This document shows positions 1 to 12,953 of a stretch of 64,000 bases of DNA, piece after piece (the first letter of the stretch is position 1; each line of letters opens with the position of its first letter). The translations under genes were made by a program, and so were the position numbers. Location of the stretch: assembly GCA_026874595.1 (NCBI GenBank), contig CM049317.1:18745882-18809881 (forward strand), read 5' to 3'. The notes under the pieces were generated by a model. The model had not been told where the DNA came from. It searched no databases and saw nothing but the letters and a program-made list of their open reading frames with translations. This DNA is from Sipunculus nudus. Lineage: Eukaryota > Annelida > Sipuncula > Golfingiida > Sipunculidae.

Positions 1-3000
1 AAATTCCCATCTCAACTGTTCACTTTGGAATTCCAATCTTAACTAGATGATTTGGGAATATTCCAAAGTTAACTGGGTGATATTGAGATATCCTGAATAA
101 ATTTTAACTGTGTCGTTTAGCCATTGTGCTTATATGTCACAATAGCAATAATATTTAAATAGTAGCCGTAACATTTTTCATAATGTCAATCACATCAGTG
201 TGTGATAAAAAATGTCCCTTATCAACTAAATTGTTCCATGTACAGGCATTATTTTGTATACATTAAAAGCATCCTGTCATACAAATATTAATATGTCTTA
301 AATATAAGTACATGCCTGTATGAAAAGGGGCCCTACAAAACCTTTATGATTAAATCCAGGTAGCTTGCTCCATATGATTTGCAGTATTGCATATGATTGT
401 CTCCCCCCTCCCCATTCAATACAGGAAACATTAATACATGATACCTGCCTGCCCTGTCAGTCATATCTACTTTGTCACTGAACACATAAAACGTTATGTA
501 AATACCACCATTCCTAGGGGTTTGTGTTTCCTGGTCTGAATCATAGGATATATGTAATACACAACTCATGCACAATGCTGTCAGTAGGAAAGATACCTTA
601 CTTAGGTTTATACTTTATTATGGTCTTTCTGTACACTGCAAATTTCCTTTTCCTTTCACTACACAAGCTTCAATATAGTTAAATGGCTCTATTGCCTCTG
701 ATCTAGTATAGCACTACATTACCACCTTACCTATAATGCAGGCCTCCGGTCAACTAATTTTAGCAGGGCTGGGAAATTTGATAGATGTGATGATGGAAGC
801 AAAAAAATTGGCTGATATAAGACCACCCTTTCCTTCTTTTAATCAATTCTGATGCCAGTAACAATCCCCAAATCAGAATTGACCAAAGTGACTGGAAAAA
901 TCTCATGATCTGCAAAAAAAATCGGGAGGTGTGTGGGTTCTCGCTGGCAGGCTGTTCTTCTTGCAACTTGAAAAGAATCGGTCAGCAAAAATAATCTGTA
1001 GATGCGAAGCTGGCTCAAGACATTGGCGGGATAGTTTAAAGCTAATTTACATAAGTTTTATTTCTAAAAATTCTGGAAGTTGCTATCAGTTGAAAAACTT
1101 TTTTTTTTTTGGAAGGGTGCTTATACTTCTGTGCGTATGTTGATCATTTCATCTGTTCTATGGAATGCAACTTATATCAATTTTAATAACTTTATTCTGA
1201 ATTACATATTTATTCTCTAATATGCAATAAAATAAGAAACATAATCATGTAGAACATACTAAGTCAGTGGCTGTGATTAATGATTTAATTAGGGATGGTT
1301 CAAATTCATTTAGGGCAGGTAAGAAGTCAGATGTTACACACCTGTCCCAGCAGTTACTTTCAAAAGTTAATGTCAAGCCCTGCATCAATCTAAGCTTCCA
1401 CCTTTTACACACTAACAACACAAAAGCTGTGCTGTCCTTAACAGCTGGCTCTGCAGGGCTAGAGATCCAATTAGCTAAGTGCAGCCTTGCATGAATAATG
1501 CCAGGACAGTAGGTGATGGTAACATGTTAATGTACAGATAGAGACTTCCTCACCTCAATATGCCAGCATTCATTTTAACTCTGAATATTATTTGTGCTTT
1601 ATTTAAATATTGGTTTTGTCATCAGAGAGATTTTACTATGCACAAAACTAAGGTGGGCATAAAAATTCCAGTTACATGTGCACACCAGCACACTGGTAGT
1701 TGTTTACATCATTTGACATATTCGCAATAAGAATGTCTCTGATTAAATGGTTATTGAGGGGAATATATCTGGTGTGCAAACATATTTGTGTTCATAACCA
1801 GAAGAATGCAAGTTTATATATCATGCTCTTTATTTAAAGTAAGTACATATTCTGAAATGACACACACCACGCTCACATCAGGCAGAAAATACCATTTTTA
1901 GTGACATGTGTACAACCAGGAATCATTTAAACCCAATCCAGTTTCAGCCAGGTGGGTTAACAATGAACTCCTGTGTATCCAATATCAACTGTGTGGTATT
2001 CAGCACTAAAGGTCAATATCTGTAGTTATCTGCAAAAGGACAAAAGAATCAGTTTGTGTGAAGGTAGTTTTCCTTACGTGCATATTCAGTATGTGTAATC
2101 CGCATTGGCAGTCCACGCATCGTACGCATGCGTAGTGTGTATGTGTAGTCCGTATTTGCACACTGGGAGCAATTTTTGTGCAGTGTGCATACCAATTGAT
2201 CACCTTGTCATTTTCAGGTGTTAGCATGGATTTTCCCCATTCACAGTCATGTATGAACATATATGAAAAATTAGTACTAAGATAATTTTTGAAATTATTT
2301 ATATTATTATTATTTATTATTTATCATTTATTCAACTCTGCTTATGTTTGCTAATACATAAAAATGTACAATGAATATGTGGTGAAATGGCTTGCAAAAA
2401 GGGATTCTTTAGTTATTGAGCACCTTTGAACACAGTACGTACTAAATACTTATGGAAAACAAACTTTGTGGATACAGACTACTCATGCGGACTATGCATG
2501 CAGACTACAGGTATGGACTTATAGACAGTCACCTCAAGAGTCTTTTGTCTACCTGATAAGTTCCCAATCCATAAGGAAAGAGGACTACTAAATTTGTCTG
2601 TGTCTGTCCACCCGGCCAGCATCCTTCTGTCTGTCTGCCCATTCCCCCCCCCCCCCCCCATCCATGATGCCACACTTTCCTAGTTAAACATATGGAGGGA
2701 GGGAGGGGGGAGAGTATTTGTGCCCATGATTACACTACTAAGAAGCTGAACCCTAAAAAAATGCACTTTCTTTGTGAAAAGTTAAATATTTGACTTATAT
2801 TTAACTATGGGGCTTGTTGAATTAAGATTGTGTATGTTAGAGCTGCATGTGTACATGTATATATATGTCATTTTAGTATGCACTTACACATATATGTTTA
2901 TATATTTGAGAATGGTTAATGTTCAGTTCTCATCTGTAGTAACACTAACCTCACCTGTTCTTTTGTAAATATCACAGGTATTTGGTTTATGTACATGGGA

Positions 3001-3070
3001 ATGATCATTTATTATTACCTGTAGTATAATTAACCTCACCTGCATTTGTTTTTGTATATTTTACTTTCAG
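1..3070 (+). other. intronic sequence upstream of the first tetraspanin terminal exon
   Basis: No coding exon was recognised here. The stretch is AT-rich, with a T-run near 1100 and a C-run at 2645-2659. It is taken as part of the last intron of the tetraspanin gene whose terminal exon starts at 3071; the upstream exons would lie outside the window. Just before that exon, 2936-2993 and 3020-3080 look like a diverged local duplication of the splice-acceptor region: 'CACAGGTATTTGG' at 2973 mirrors 'TTCAGATATTTGG' at 3067. The upstream copy is not followed by a tetraspanin reading frame. Confidence 0.4.
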
Positions 3071-3145
3071 ATATTTGGCGTCTGGATAACAGTGCGCTAT
3101 CGTAACCAAAAAGACCCGCGGGCTAACCCTAGCGCTTTCCTGTAA
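3071..3145 (+). CDS. TSPAN31: tetraspanin (TSPAN13/31-like), alternative terminal coding exon alpha
   Basis: Terminal exon of a four-pass membrane tetraspanin. After a good acceptor (T-rich tract, TTTCAG, ending at 3070) the exon reads in phase 0 as [14 protein letters not shown] followed by [10 protein letters not shown] and TAA. That is the end of transmembrane helix 4 plus the short cytosolic tail typical of the TSPAN13/TSPAN31 group; the family attribution is from memory of those tails. Poly(A) signals AATAAA at 3405-3410 and 3419-3424 close a 3' UTR of about 290 nt. The remaining exons must be to the left of the window. The same tail is encoded again at 12954-13028, so the two are probably mutually exclusive last exons of one gene. 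A decayed duplicate is unlikely, because the frame and splice site are intact. Confidence 0.8.
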   Translation: MFGVWITVRYRNQKDPRANPSAFL

Positions 3146-3404
3146 ATCCTAAAAGTTAGCAAGTAGTTTCTGCATGTTAGTTACTAAGCTCGGGTGAACT
3201 GTAAGATGCCAGGCTTGAGGGCTTTATTTCTGTTCTGAGCTGATCAAATATCTTGTCCCCTCGCTGTTCTGTGCTGGTTTTGCTCACAGCAGTGTGGATT
3301 TCTGTTTGCAGCACTGAACTGTAAATCTGTGTCTTTTCCTTTCATTCCCAGAGCTAATAGTATACTGTTACCTGCTTCAAAGAAATGCCACGATAGTAGA
3401 TTAA

Positions 3405-3424
3405 AATAAATTTGTATAAATAAA
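3405..3424 (+). terminator. poly(A) signals for tetraspanin exon alpha
   Basis: Two overlapping-region AATAAA hexamers (3405-3410 and 3419-3424) lie about 260-280 nt after the exon-alpha stop codon, followed by T-rich sequence. The position fits cleavage near 3440. Confidence 0.55.
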
Positions 3425-3440
3425 TATATTTTTTATGCTA

Positions 3441-4840
3441 TGGTTGTCTTTTTGATCATTAGGGTTTCAAATTCGCGATATTCTCAAAAGGGGACATGTC
3501 ATGAAAATAAAACCTTTGTAAATAACTTTATAAGAGGTCCCATCATCCAAGACAATGTTGAAAAGTAAAAAGGTTTACAGTATGAATAAAAAAGACTGGC
3601 ATTTAAAATGCTTTCAGATCTTTCCAGTTGTCTGCCATCAATGAACAATATTTTTTCTTAATAAGAATTTTTATGTCAGATAGCGTAAATGGAACCCTCA
3701 TGAAACACTGAAAAGGTGAAAATCGTGAAATTTTAACACTGCCAGTATGAAGCCAACCACTGTGTATATCTTCAGTATCTTATATGTATATAAGCTACGA
3801 TATTGAATATTATAATTATAACCCTCACAGCTTAGTCAAAACATTTTCTACAGTGTATTTTCTTAATTTTATTATTATAAATTTCTCTCATCTTAAAGTC
3901 AGTGTCACTAACATTTGCATATAATTTTGAGCTTTAAAAAAGTTGAAACTAGAAAAGCACTCAGAGAGCGCATATTTCTGCCAAGACAGCTTAAATCATT
4001 TGTCCCTTGTATCATCGCTGAGCTATCATGAAAATTTCATAAATTTCATCAAAAACTTTTGAGTCATGTTCCTAAGAGACAAACCATTGCTGGCAAAACA
4101 CTTAACTCTTTGCTGGAGGTAATTACCTATGTCATACTTGCTTCCACAGGCAGGTCATATTGGTCCAAAAAGATACTTAATCAAATTGGCTCCAGTCACA
4201 TGACATGTTGTGATTTGCTGATTAAGTATTATCATGACATAAAGTTCATTGCAAAGTAGGCTTATTAAAATCTACAGAAAAATGTTCACTTTCCTTTGAT
4301 GTGATAACTGGCAAAATAGATTGAGAAAATCAGAATGAGCTGTCTTAAAAATTGAATATTTGAGACCCTACATGTCTTAGGACTGCCTGGCTCATCTAGA
4401 TAAGCCTACAGACTACTCATGTGGTTAAGAGTACTCAAATGTGTATACTGATTATAAGTAATGACTATAATTTTTTGGCCTTTTTTTTTGACTGATTAAC
4501 AGTAGCAGCTTAATTATAAGTACAGTAAAGCTTCAAAGTTTACCACAGTTAAAAAAGTTTAACCATATGATTATTTGGTCATTTTTAATCTGTTAAGGGT
4601 CTTACATTGTAGACATTCACTACTGGTTTGGGCTATTCTTCTCTTAACACTCTAGTGCATCATAAGCTATCCCACATATCAGTGTACACTTCGTCTGCTA
4701 TGTTTTTCTGTATCTTCTCAGTGAGTGTTTTTGTGAGATTTTTCTGTGTATATTTGCACTTTATGAAGTCTGTATATATGCATGCACTGTGAATTTTGTG
4801 AATATGAAAATGCATGGAGGTTGAAGGCATGGATTGGCTG
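3441..4840. other. no gene seen; intron between alternative tetraspanin exons
   Basis: AT-rich sequence without a supported exon or a clear repeat. It is interpreted as the region skipped when exon beta (12954) is used. Confidence 0.3.
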
Positions 4841-7289
4841 TTTTTAGCTCAGCTGACTTTCAGTCATGCTGGGCTATAGCGATGGGTCTTTGTCCGGCAT
4901 CCTTCCGTCTGTCCGTCTGTCCAGCCGTCCGGCCGGCCGGCCGTCCGTTAGCAGGGCACAAATCGTAACCGTAGGGGCTAGGGCCATGAACCCTATGCAG
5001 TCTTAGAGGTTATAAAAAGATCTCCTTGCAAACCTGAAATTAGGTCACTGCGACCTATATTTTCGAAGTTATGGGGTGTGTTTGCACCCCCCAGAAATCA
5101 CTCTGAGACAAAATTTTCATCCCAAACCTTCCATCTTTCACATACAGCTCACCTACCAACAGGGGAAGAACCATAATGTTTTTAGGTCAAAAGGTCAAAG
5201 GTCAAGGTCACAGGGGCCTCTTCTTTGAAAAGCCTGTGGATGCATTTTAAGCCAACCCTTTCTCCCAGTTCTTTGATCTTTCACATATAGCTCACCTACT
5301 AAGTTGGAGAAGAATCCTATAGATTTTGAGGTCACAAGGTCAAAGGTCAGGGTCACAGGATCCACTACTTTGAAAAGGTTGTGGACACATTTCAAGCTAG
5401 ACTTTTCATTCCAAACCTTCCAGCACTGATATCGCTTCTCTGCCAACAGGGGAAAAGACCTGTTGATTTTGAGGTCAAAGGTCAAGTTCACAGCACCCAT
5501 TTCTTGCGTGGAGTCTCTTTCAGGCAAACTTTTCAATCTGTACCTTCAATCTGTCATATATGGCTTACCTACCAATAAGGGAAGAAGCCTATTGATGTTG
5601 AGGTCAAAAAGTCAAAGGTCAAGGTCACAATATTTAATTGTTCTAAATGCTTGTGAGCATATTTCAAGTGTAACTGTTCAACCCAAACCTTCAGTCTTTC
5701 ACATATGCCACATCTATGCATCACTCAGTTTGACTCAAACTTCATATTTATGGGTCTTTTTGCTTGAATAAATAACTTATTGATTTTGGGGTCAGCTGGT
5801 CAGCAGGTTAAAGGTTGCAGGTCAAAGTTATTCACCCATTGGTTGCAAAGTAATTACACCAGATTTAAGTGCTTAGTAGTTACCCATCATTTAGAAAGAA
5901 TCCAGTTGATATATGGGCAAAAGGCAAAGGTCATAGGTCAGGGATGTTCACAATTACTTATTTTATAGACCATCTCTATTTTTCTTGTATATATAACCAT
6001 CCCACTCCAGCTGGTACATCTCCCTGTGTCGCTGTAATTGTGAGTGACACTGGTGACATATGACTCCCTTTTGTATCAGCCTATTAAGTGATAAGGCTCA
6101 GTGATAAGTACCTCGTTACTTCATAACAAAAACACTGTTGTCAGAATGCTTCAGCCAGGCATTAAGACTATGAGAGTATAGTATTAAGGTTTAGCTACTG
6201 ATTTATAAGATGATGGGAACATTTTGCAGTTTATTTTATGGAATCCTAGCAATAAACTTAGTTTCCTAGATATCTGAATATTTTAATATATATCACCACA
6301 TATAAAAGCAAGTGTTTGTTCTCATAATATGTGGATGTGTACCTTGATTTAGGATGGCTTTTTGTTTTATTTCAAGACTCTTAGTCATGCTTTCTGCATT
6401 TCTTTTCTTTCAGGTTTGGCAGTTTACCTACCCTGCTGACCCCATTGAAAAGCAGAGTGATAATAAAAAATATTGGACTTGCACTTTTTACAATTGCATA
6501 TCTATAAATCTGATATGAGGGCCTGGACATGCCTTTTGAATTATTTTGGGCATCCATTACTGGATAATTTGCCCCAAGTTTGGTCTCTTATTGGAGAATG
6601 TGGGATATCAAATGTCATACTTGTCAGAAATCCATTATGTCTGCCAGTTAGCCACCTTACAAATTCTTTCTTCAGTGCAGTTTCAGTAATTTTTCTTTAA
6701 TGTTTGGTCCGATTTAGAGAATGTTTGTTGTCTGATTTCAGACTTGTCAGAAGTCCAATATGGACACCAGGCAACCATCTTTTAATTCCTTTTGATCATT
6801 TTATCTCAAGAACAGTTAAAGTGAATGCAGTTGGATGTATATTTATGTAATCTTGTAAAGGATTGGGTCAAATATTTCTGAATAAATATTACCATCATTT
6901 ATAAAAGTGCAGTGCAATTGGCTTGTATTGAATAAAAATTCACACAGAAGCACCTGTTTCTCAATAATTCTTGCATGTATTTCCTTGATTTTTGCTATAT
7001 ATTTTGATCTTATATTTGCCCTTTGTGGTGTTCCTTTTGAGACTGACAGGTTTCAAGCAAGCTGTTGGAATAGTTCCTGATAGCTTAACAATCATGCATT
7101 TTCCTCAGACCATCAATTCACTGTGTTTTAACCAGACATAGGTGATATATATTTCTGTTGTCATAGAAAAATTTCAACAAATTGGCAAATTGGTTCTTCA
7201 AAATTTGACTGGAAGTTGTGAATCTCAGTCCATGATGTCACAGGTCATGCTTGGCAGCTGAGCGTCATGACCCATGGGTCACTTGTTAT
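4841..7289 (+). mobile_element. large non-autonomous element, copy A (hairpin 'AGCTCAGCTGA' family)
   Basis: It starts TTTTTAGCTCAGCTGACTTT, with a hairpin (AGCTCA..GACT/AGTC..GGGCT), followed by a run of GTCCG/TGTCC words. It ends CAGCTGAGCGTCATG..CATGGGTCACTTGTTAT. The second copy at 8976-12140 has the same two ends. Inside, about 5100-5950 holds diverged tandem blocks of roughly 135-150 bp, each with a 'caccta..aacaggggaagaa' phrase and an AAGGTCAAAGGTCA core. No transposase frame was seen, so it is either non-autonomous or badly decayed. The end structure resembles a repeat class familiar from mollusc genomes. Confidence 0.65.
5100..5950 (+). repeat. diverged ~135-150 bp tandem repeats inside element A
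   Basis: At least five blocks carry AGGTCAAAGGTCA-type cores near 5189, 5338, 5475, 5610 and 5925, with similar surrounding words (ctttcacata, caacaggggaa, ttgaggtca). They have diverged and carry frame-breaking changes, so no protein is implied. Confidence 0.6.
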
Positions 7290-8975
7290 GTGAATTAAAA
7301 CCATGCAAACACTAACACTATCAGGACCACTAAAATGTTGCCATCGTGATAGACGTTTCAGTAAATTATATTTGCCAGGACTGTACTTGGTTATTGTTGG
7401 TGATACTGTTTTTGGGTCTCATGGGGGTTTAACTCACTCAAAATGTTGTGTTACTGAAAATCTTATCATTTTTGGTCTTGGATATGAATACCTTGCCTTG
7501 CAAACTCTGAATACGGCTATAAATAGATGTGTGGCCATAAATTAAGGATCTACGGTACTTCAGATGAAGTTATTATTATGGTCTGGATATACTTTAGATA
7601 ATATATACAGTAAATTTTCTGGTTAAATTTGGATTGTGTGCTCCAGAATGTTGTCCATCCTATCATCAAAGAAATCTTTGGAATTGTAATTGACATTTTT
7701 TAAATGTATAGAGAGAAGGAAAGAAACAAGAATAAATCAGTTTGGAAAATTACGGATGTGATTACAAAATATTCAAAAATGTGAACTTAATACATTCATT
7801 GATCTCACATTGATCATATAATTAAGTATCTGTACCCAGTTAAAATAAAATAAGTTTAATTTAGCCAACCAAACCAAGCCGTTCATCTTGTGTATTTCAG
7901 AATTTGTTAATTTATCAGTCCTGCTAAGATTATTAATTATACAAAATAATTAAAGGTAAGACACAAACCTCACTTCATAAGCATGTATTTTCTGGTATTA
8001 TTATTTTGGGTTATATGCAAAGATATACAATAGCTATATTGGTTGGTGTACTTAATACATGGGTTACTCAAAACAGGCACACACAAATATGACATTATAA
8101 AGATGATTTCTAGTATGTCTTCTAAGCTGTATTATCAGTGATGTTTGAAAGAATATTCAGCTAATGAAAAGTCACATCACATGTAAGCTTTGTAAAAAGT
8201 ATGTTCCTCACACAGTGCACTGCAGTACTTCCAGTTCTCCTTTGTTCTAACCGCTGCCTTGTATAGCAATGTTCTCTGAGCTGCTAAACCAAGATTGGCA
8301 CAGAGCAAAGAATTGCAAACAGAACAATGAGAGTGTCAGTTGCATTGTGCATCCTGCTCCAAATTGTAAACATGTGACACCAGCTCTCATTGGTCTGGTT
8401 ACACTAGTTTACGGTGATCCAGCCCTGGTACATGGTGGTTAAATCCGGAAAATCCGGCTATATGAAGCAGAGGTATAAACAGAAGGAAATCAGGAATCAC
8501 TGCAGTGGATAGCCACTGCATGAGGAGTTCATATAAATATAAACAGTTAAAACATTTCATGTACATAGTTCTGGTTGTAATTAGCAGTCTAGATAAATTG
8601 TATTAGTACACACAGTAAAATGGTAAACTCTGATCAGGTAGCCTGAGATCTGGTATTCCTAACTTCTATCATGGTAACACTTGCACACATAAATTTGATA
8701 TAAAGATCTGGTGATAATTATGAATTATTATGATGACTTTGTACATCATGATATGTCATACATCTCAAAACCTGGTCCTTACCAGGTCACCACACTAGTT
8801 CTTACATTAGCAGTTAATGATATCATCAATGACACTATAAAACAGCAAATGACATCACACCACTTATACTTAAGAGTAAATGAATAAGGGTATAACTCCA
8901 TCAGTTCTTCTGATGTTATAATGTCAGAATGCGTAAGAAGCATGTCTATAATAAACATTTTCTTTGATTCAACCA
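7290..8975. other. no gene seen
   Basis: AT-rich sequence between the two large element copies. A stretch of somewhat higher GC at 8210-8460 was examined for an exon, but no convincing splice-bounded frame was found. Confidence 0.3.
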
Positions 8976-10665
8976 TTTTTAGCTCAGCTGACTATAAGTC
9001 ATCTGAGCTATAGTCGTGGTCCATTGTCCGTAGTCCGTCCGTTTATCTGTCTGTCCGTCCGTCCAGATGTCCATCAGTAAGACTGGCACGTTTCGACACC
9101 ATTGGACCTACGAATCTGAAATTCGGTATACAGTTAGATGGTCCCAAAATCTCCTACAATGCCAAAAATTGGGTCAATAGGACTTTGTTCCTTTGAGATA
9201 TTAAGGAAAAACCTCAATTTTTTATTAGAAATCTATTTTCACACTTCAGGACTGCCTGATATCAAAACCACTCATCTGGTTTTCTTCATTTTTACCATAA
9301 ATATTCCTCTATATGGTTCCTATGTACATGCCAGAAATTAAGTCAGTATTATTTAATTTTAAAAAGTTATGGGCCAAACATAATGGACTTTGTTAAAAAA
9401 TCAGGAAAGATATTTGGTCACTTAAGACCAAAAGTGTTAAAGGTAGGGACTTTTTTTTCAGTAATACTACTTTAAATAATCAAAATTTAATTGTATACCA
9501 AAAATTAGATCAAAATCTGTTAAAATTTTTTAAATATTGGCAAAAATATAAAATTTTGCCCAAGTTTGACCATGGCAGGTCTTTTTCCTGTAACTGCTGT
9601 GGATTTAATTTTCAAAGCATGTTTTTGTTACTATTTCAACTGTTAAAACAAAAAAATTGAAACCAATTGATCAAAAACTGTAAATTTTATTCAAGTTTTC
9701 AAGCACCATGTCACATATTGTTTACATCAAGCTAGTTTTTGCAGTTTACTAGAGCTAAGCTCCCCAGCTTCAGCCCTAAGTTCCTTAAATTTGGCATACA
9801 GTTAGATGTCCCCCAAATCCCGTACCATACTAAAAGTTTGGTCACTAGGACTGCATTCCTTTGCGTTATTAAGAAAAAACTTATTTTTTCCATTTAAAAC
9901 CCATTGTTACACTTTAAGACTGCCTAATATCAAAAGCACTGATCTGACTTTGATCATATATAATATACATATTTTTCTATACATTCGCTATGCATATGCC
10001 AGAAATGATGTCAGTATTGTGTAATTGTTTTAAGTTCTAGGCCCAAACATAATGCACTTTGTAAAAAAATCAAGAAATATATTTACTCCCTTAATATGAG
10101 AATTGCTGAAGGTAGAGATTTTTTGCCAGGGATATAACATTATTTAATCAAGATTACCAAAATTAGTTCTGAATTTTTCAAATTTTATAAGTTATTAGCA
10201 TAAATATAAAATCAGTACCTTAAATTTTGCCCAATTTTGGCCATGGCATGTTTTTTCCCTGTAAGCACTGTTGATTTAATTTTCATATCTTGCACACGTC
10301 ATATTGGGTGTTTTGATCTTTGGATTAATTTTAACACATGTATTAGTTTTATATTTGAGAATACTTTTCTTTTTTCCTGATACCATTTAAAAAAATATAA
10401 ATATTCAAATTTTTCCTGTAAGTGCTGTGGATTTAATTTTCACAGCATGTACACATTAATATTTCATCTGTTAAAATCTGGAATTTGAAACCAATTGATC
10501 AAAAATTGTAGATTTCATTCAAGTTTCCAGGTACCATGTCTTCATTGTTTACATCAGATCAGTATAAATGCAGTGTACTGGGCAGTTACATAACACCTTC
10601 AGGTCTGACCTACTGCCTCTGTGAGTGTCTGGGTCAGGCTGGGTCAGGTAGTAATTACCAGAGAG

Positions 10666-10699
<34 letters not shown>

Positions 10700-10736
10700 C
10701 TCTGCTTTTTCTCTTTCTTTCTCCATCTTTCTTTCT

Positions 10737-10773
<37 letters not shown>

Positions 10774-12140
10774 AGATTGCCTCCCTTCCTCCTTCCATCC
10801 CATTCTGTTGACAGGTACTATAAACTAGATACATTAGCTATAAATGTTGATGCAATTTAGAAATTTGAATCTACTGAAATATTCACAATCACATGTATGT
10901 TATACTGTAAATTTATAGTAACATTCGGAAACTTGGATTGTAATTATGTAATGAAAAAAAGGAATAAATGCAAATATTGTTATTTTTTTGTTGGCTCAGT
11001 AGAATGGGGGAAAAAATGATTTGCTTTGTTTCTCCATCTTTCTGTGTGTTTTAAATATTTAATGTTCATGAATAAACTTTTTTTTATAAGCACTGTTGAA
11101 TTAAATTTCATATCCTTTATGTATATGCAAGGGTGTTGTAACTCTTACCATCCCCTTCTTCATCCCACTGTGGCTTTGCTCCTTGGCACTGTGAACAATA
11201 GTTCTATGGCTATAGCATAAAATTTAATAATTAAAGAAAATATCTACAGAGAGACAGATGCGTTGGAACTCTGATCATAACACAACACCCCCCCCCCCCC
11301 CATCAAGTCATTGCACCTGTGGAGTGGGGACATAATGGCAACTGTATACATATCATAAAATTGATAAAAAAGGTTTACCAAATAAATTGGATTTCATCAG
11401 ACAAATGTGTAAACTGTTGAACTCAACAGCTTATCAAAAAGGTAACCAATGGAAAGGCATGGTCAGATCTCAAATATTATTTGCAACATTTTCTTCAATC
11501 ATATAAACCAACCATGGCCCAGATTACCTCTTCCTCTCAAACTTTATCTACATTTCATCATATTTTTAAGATTTTAACCTTCCAGGTGGTTCAGTATTGT
11601 TGACCATTTGTCCATAGGTACCTATGTACATGCCAGAAATTATGTCAATATTGTGTAATATGTGGACGTGAGGGGCATCAAAATAATGTACCTTGTCAAG
11701 ACCGATCTTGTCAAGATATCATGTCATACAGTCACAAATTCATAAATCCCCTCATCAGCATAGTTAATCATAACCTTGTATCTGTCAAATTGAAATCTTG
11801 CAGTTTTCCATACACTATAGATCCTTCAACAAATAGCCCTATCATCATCAAACCACTGCTTAGTATACTGTCATTGCATTCATATTTGCTCAAATAAATT
11901 GCTTTTTTCGACCCCTCCCAAAGGAATAAAAAATAAACCACTATATTTTACTCCATATTAATCCATCAGTCAGGTTATTTCATATATCATTTACTCACAT
12001 ATTACATTATATTCCTTTATAAAAATATATATATTATCCTTTATGTAAGCTTTATCTACTCAATATAGTATCACAATGGTGATACATTTATAGTCCAATC
12101 ATGATCAGCTGAGCGCCTTGACCCATGGGTCCCTTGTTAT
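8976..12140 (+). mobile_element. large non-autonomous element, copy B (same family as 4841-7289)
   Basis: It starts TTTTTAGCTCAGCTGACTAT with a near-perfect hairpin (AGCTCA..GACT/AGTC..TGAGCT), then TCCGTCC-type words. It ends ATCAGCTGAGCGCC..CATGGGTCCCTTGTTAT, like copy A. Internally, 9090-9350 and 9770-10040 are diverged direct copies about 670 bp apart, sharing 'ATACAGTTAGATG', 'CTGCCT.ATATCAAAA' and 'CATGCCAGAAAT'. A third partial match lies near 11625. A (CT)n tract sits at 10667-10770. Open frames in it (9138-9341, 9806-10024) are parallel shadows of the internal repeat and are not accepted as genes. Confidence 0.65.
10667..10770. repeat. (CT)n microsatellite
   Basis: Two CT-repeat blocks (10667-10697 and 10738-10769) are separated by CT-rich sequence, inside element copy B. 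Confidence 0.9.
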
Positions 12141-12532
12141 TATAAGATAGACCATCTTCACACTACCAAGTCTTTGGGAGCCAACCTTTCACAGACCTTG
12201 ATTCACCTATCCACTCTGGTGTATATTTAAGGAAAAATGAACAAGCCTACATGTTTTCAGGCTGAAATCAAATCTGCCAATCAAGTCCAACAAACATAAT
12301 GTAAACAATACCCTGTTCTTGTGTTCTGTTTGAACATGTGCACCAGAAATTGGACAGATTTATATTACTTTATTTGATTGGTCAAATTCTCATTGCCCTC
12401 CCAGCAATGCCAAACATTTGATCTCGAATAGCACCAGATGTGCTCTGGGGCTGGTAAAACAAGTTTATTTGAGGCATTTGATTAAATTGATTTGTTCAGT
12501 TGCCTTGCTCAATGTTCTTGAAATAGGCCTAA

Positions 12533-12603
<71 letters not shown>

Positions 12604-12953
12604 ATATACATGTAGGCTGTTTATTTATTAGATATAAATCAGATGTTTTACTAAACATATGTATAAAAAATTAAGTGACAGTTGATACATAAACCATTCG
12701 ATAGAACCATGTACCAGATTTTAAATTATTGTACTTTATGGAGTCTATTGTGTATTTGATACAACTTCTTGATTGGTTTTGAATGAATTTTTTTTGGTCA
12801 GGGATGTTTCCTTGTAGTAATTAAAATGTAGTAGTTTGTCCACAGAATAAGTCGGGATAACATTGTAAAAAAATCTGTGTTACTAATAAATGTTTTAGCA
12901 CATTAAGAACCCAAGTGAAATACATTACATTTATGTTTTCTTTTTTGTTCCAG
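12141..12953. other. intronic sequence with a (TA)n tract
   Basis: Sequence between element copy B and exon beta. It contains a long (TA)n microsatellite at about 12538-12608 and nothing else recognisable until the acceptor at 12953. Confidence 0.5.

Noticed and set aside
6411-6512. Possible third tetraspanin exon after TTTCTTTCAG
   Set aside because: The frame (FGSLPTLLTP..) has no similarity to the tetraspanin tail and lies inside element copy A.
10536-10860. Ser/Leu-repeat open frames
   Set aside because: Translation of the (CT)n microsatellite in element copy B.
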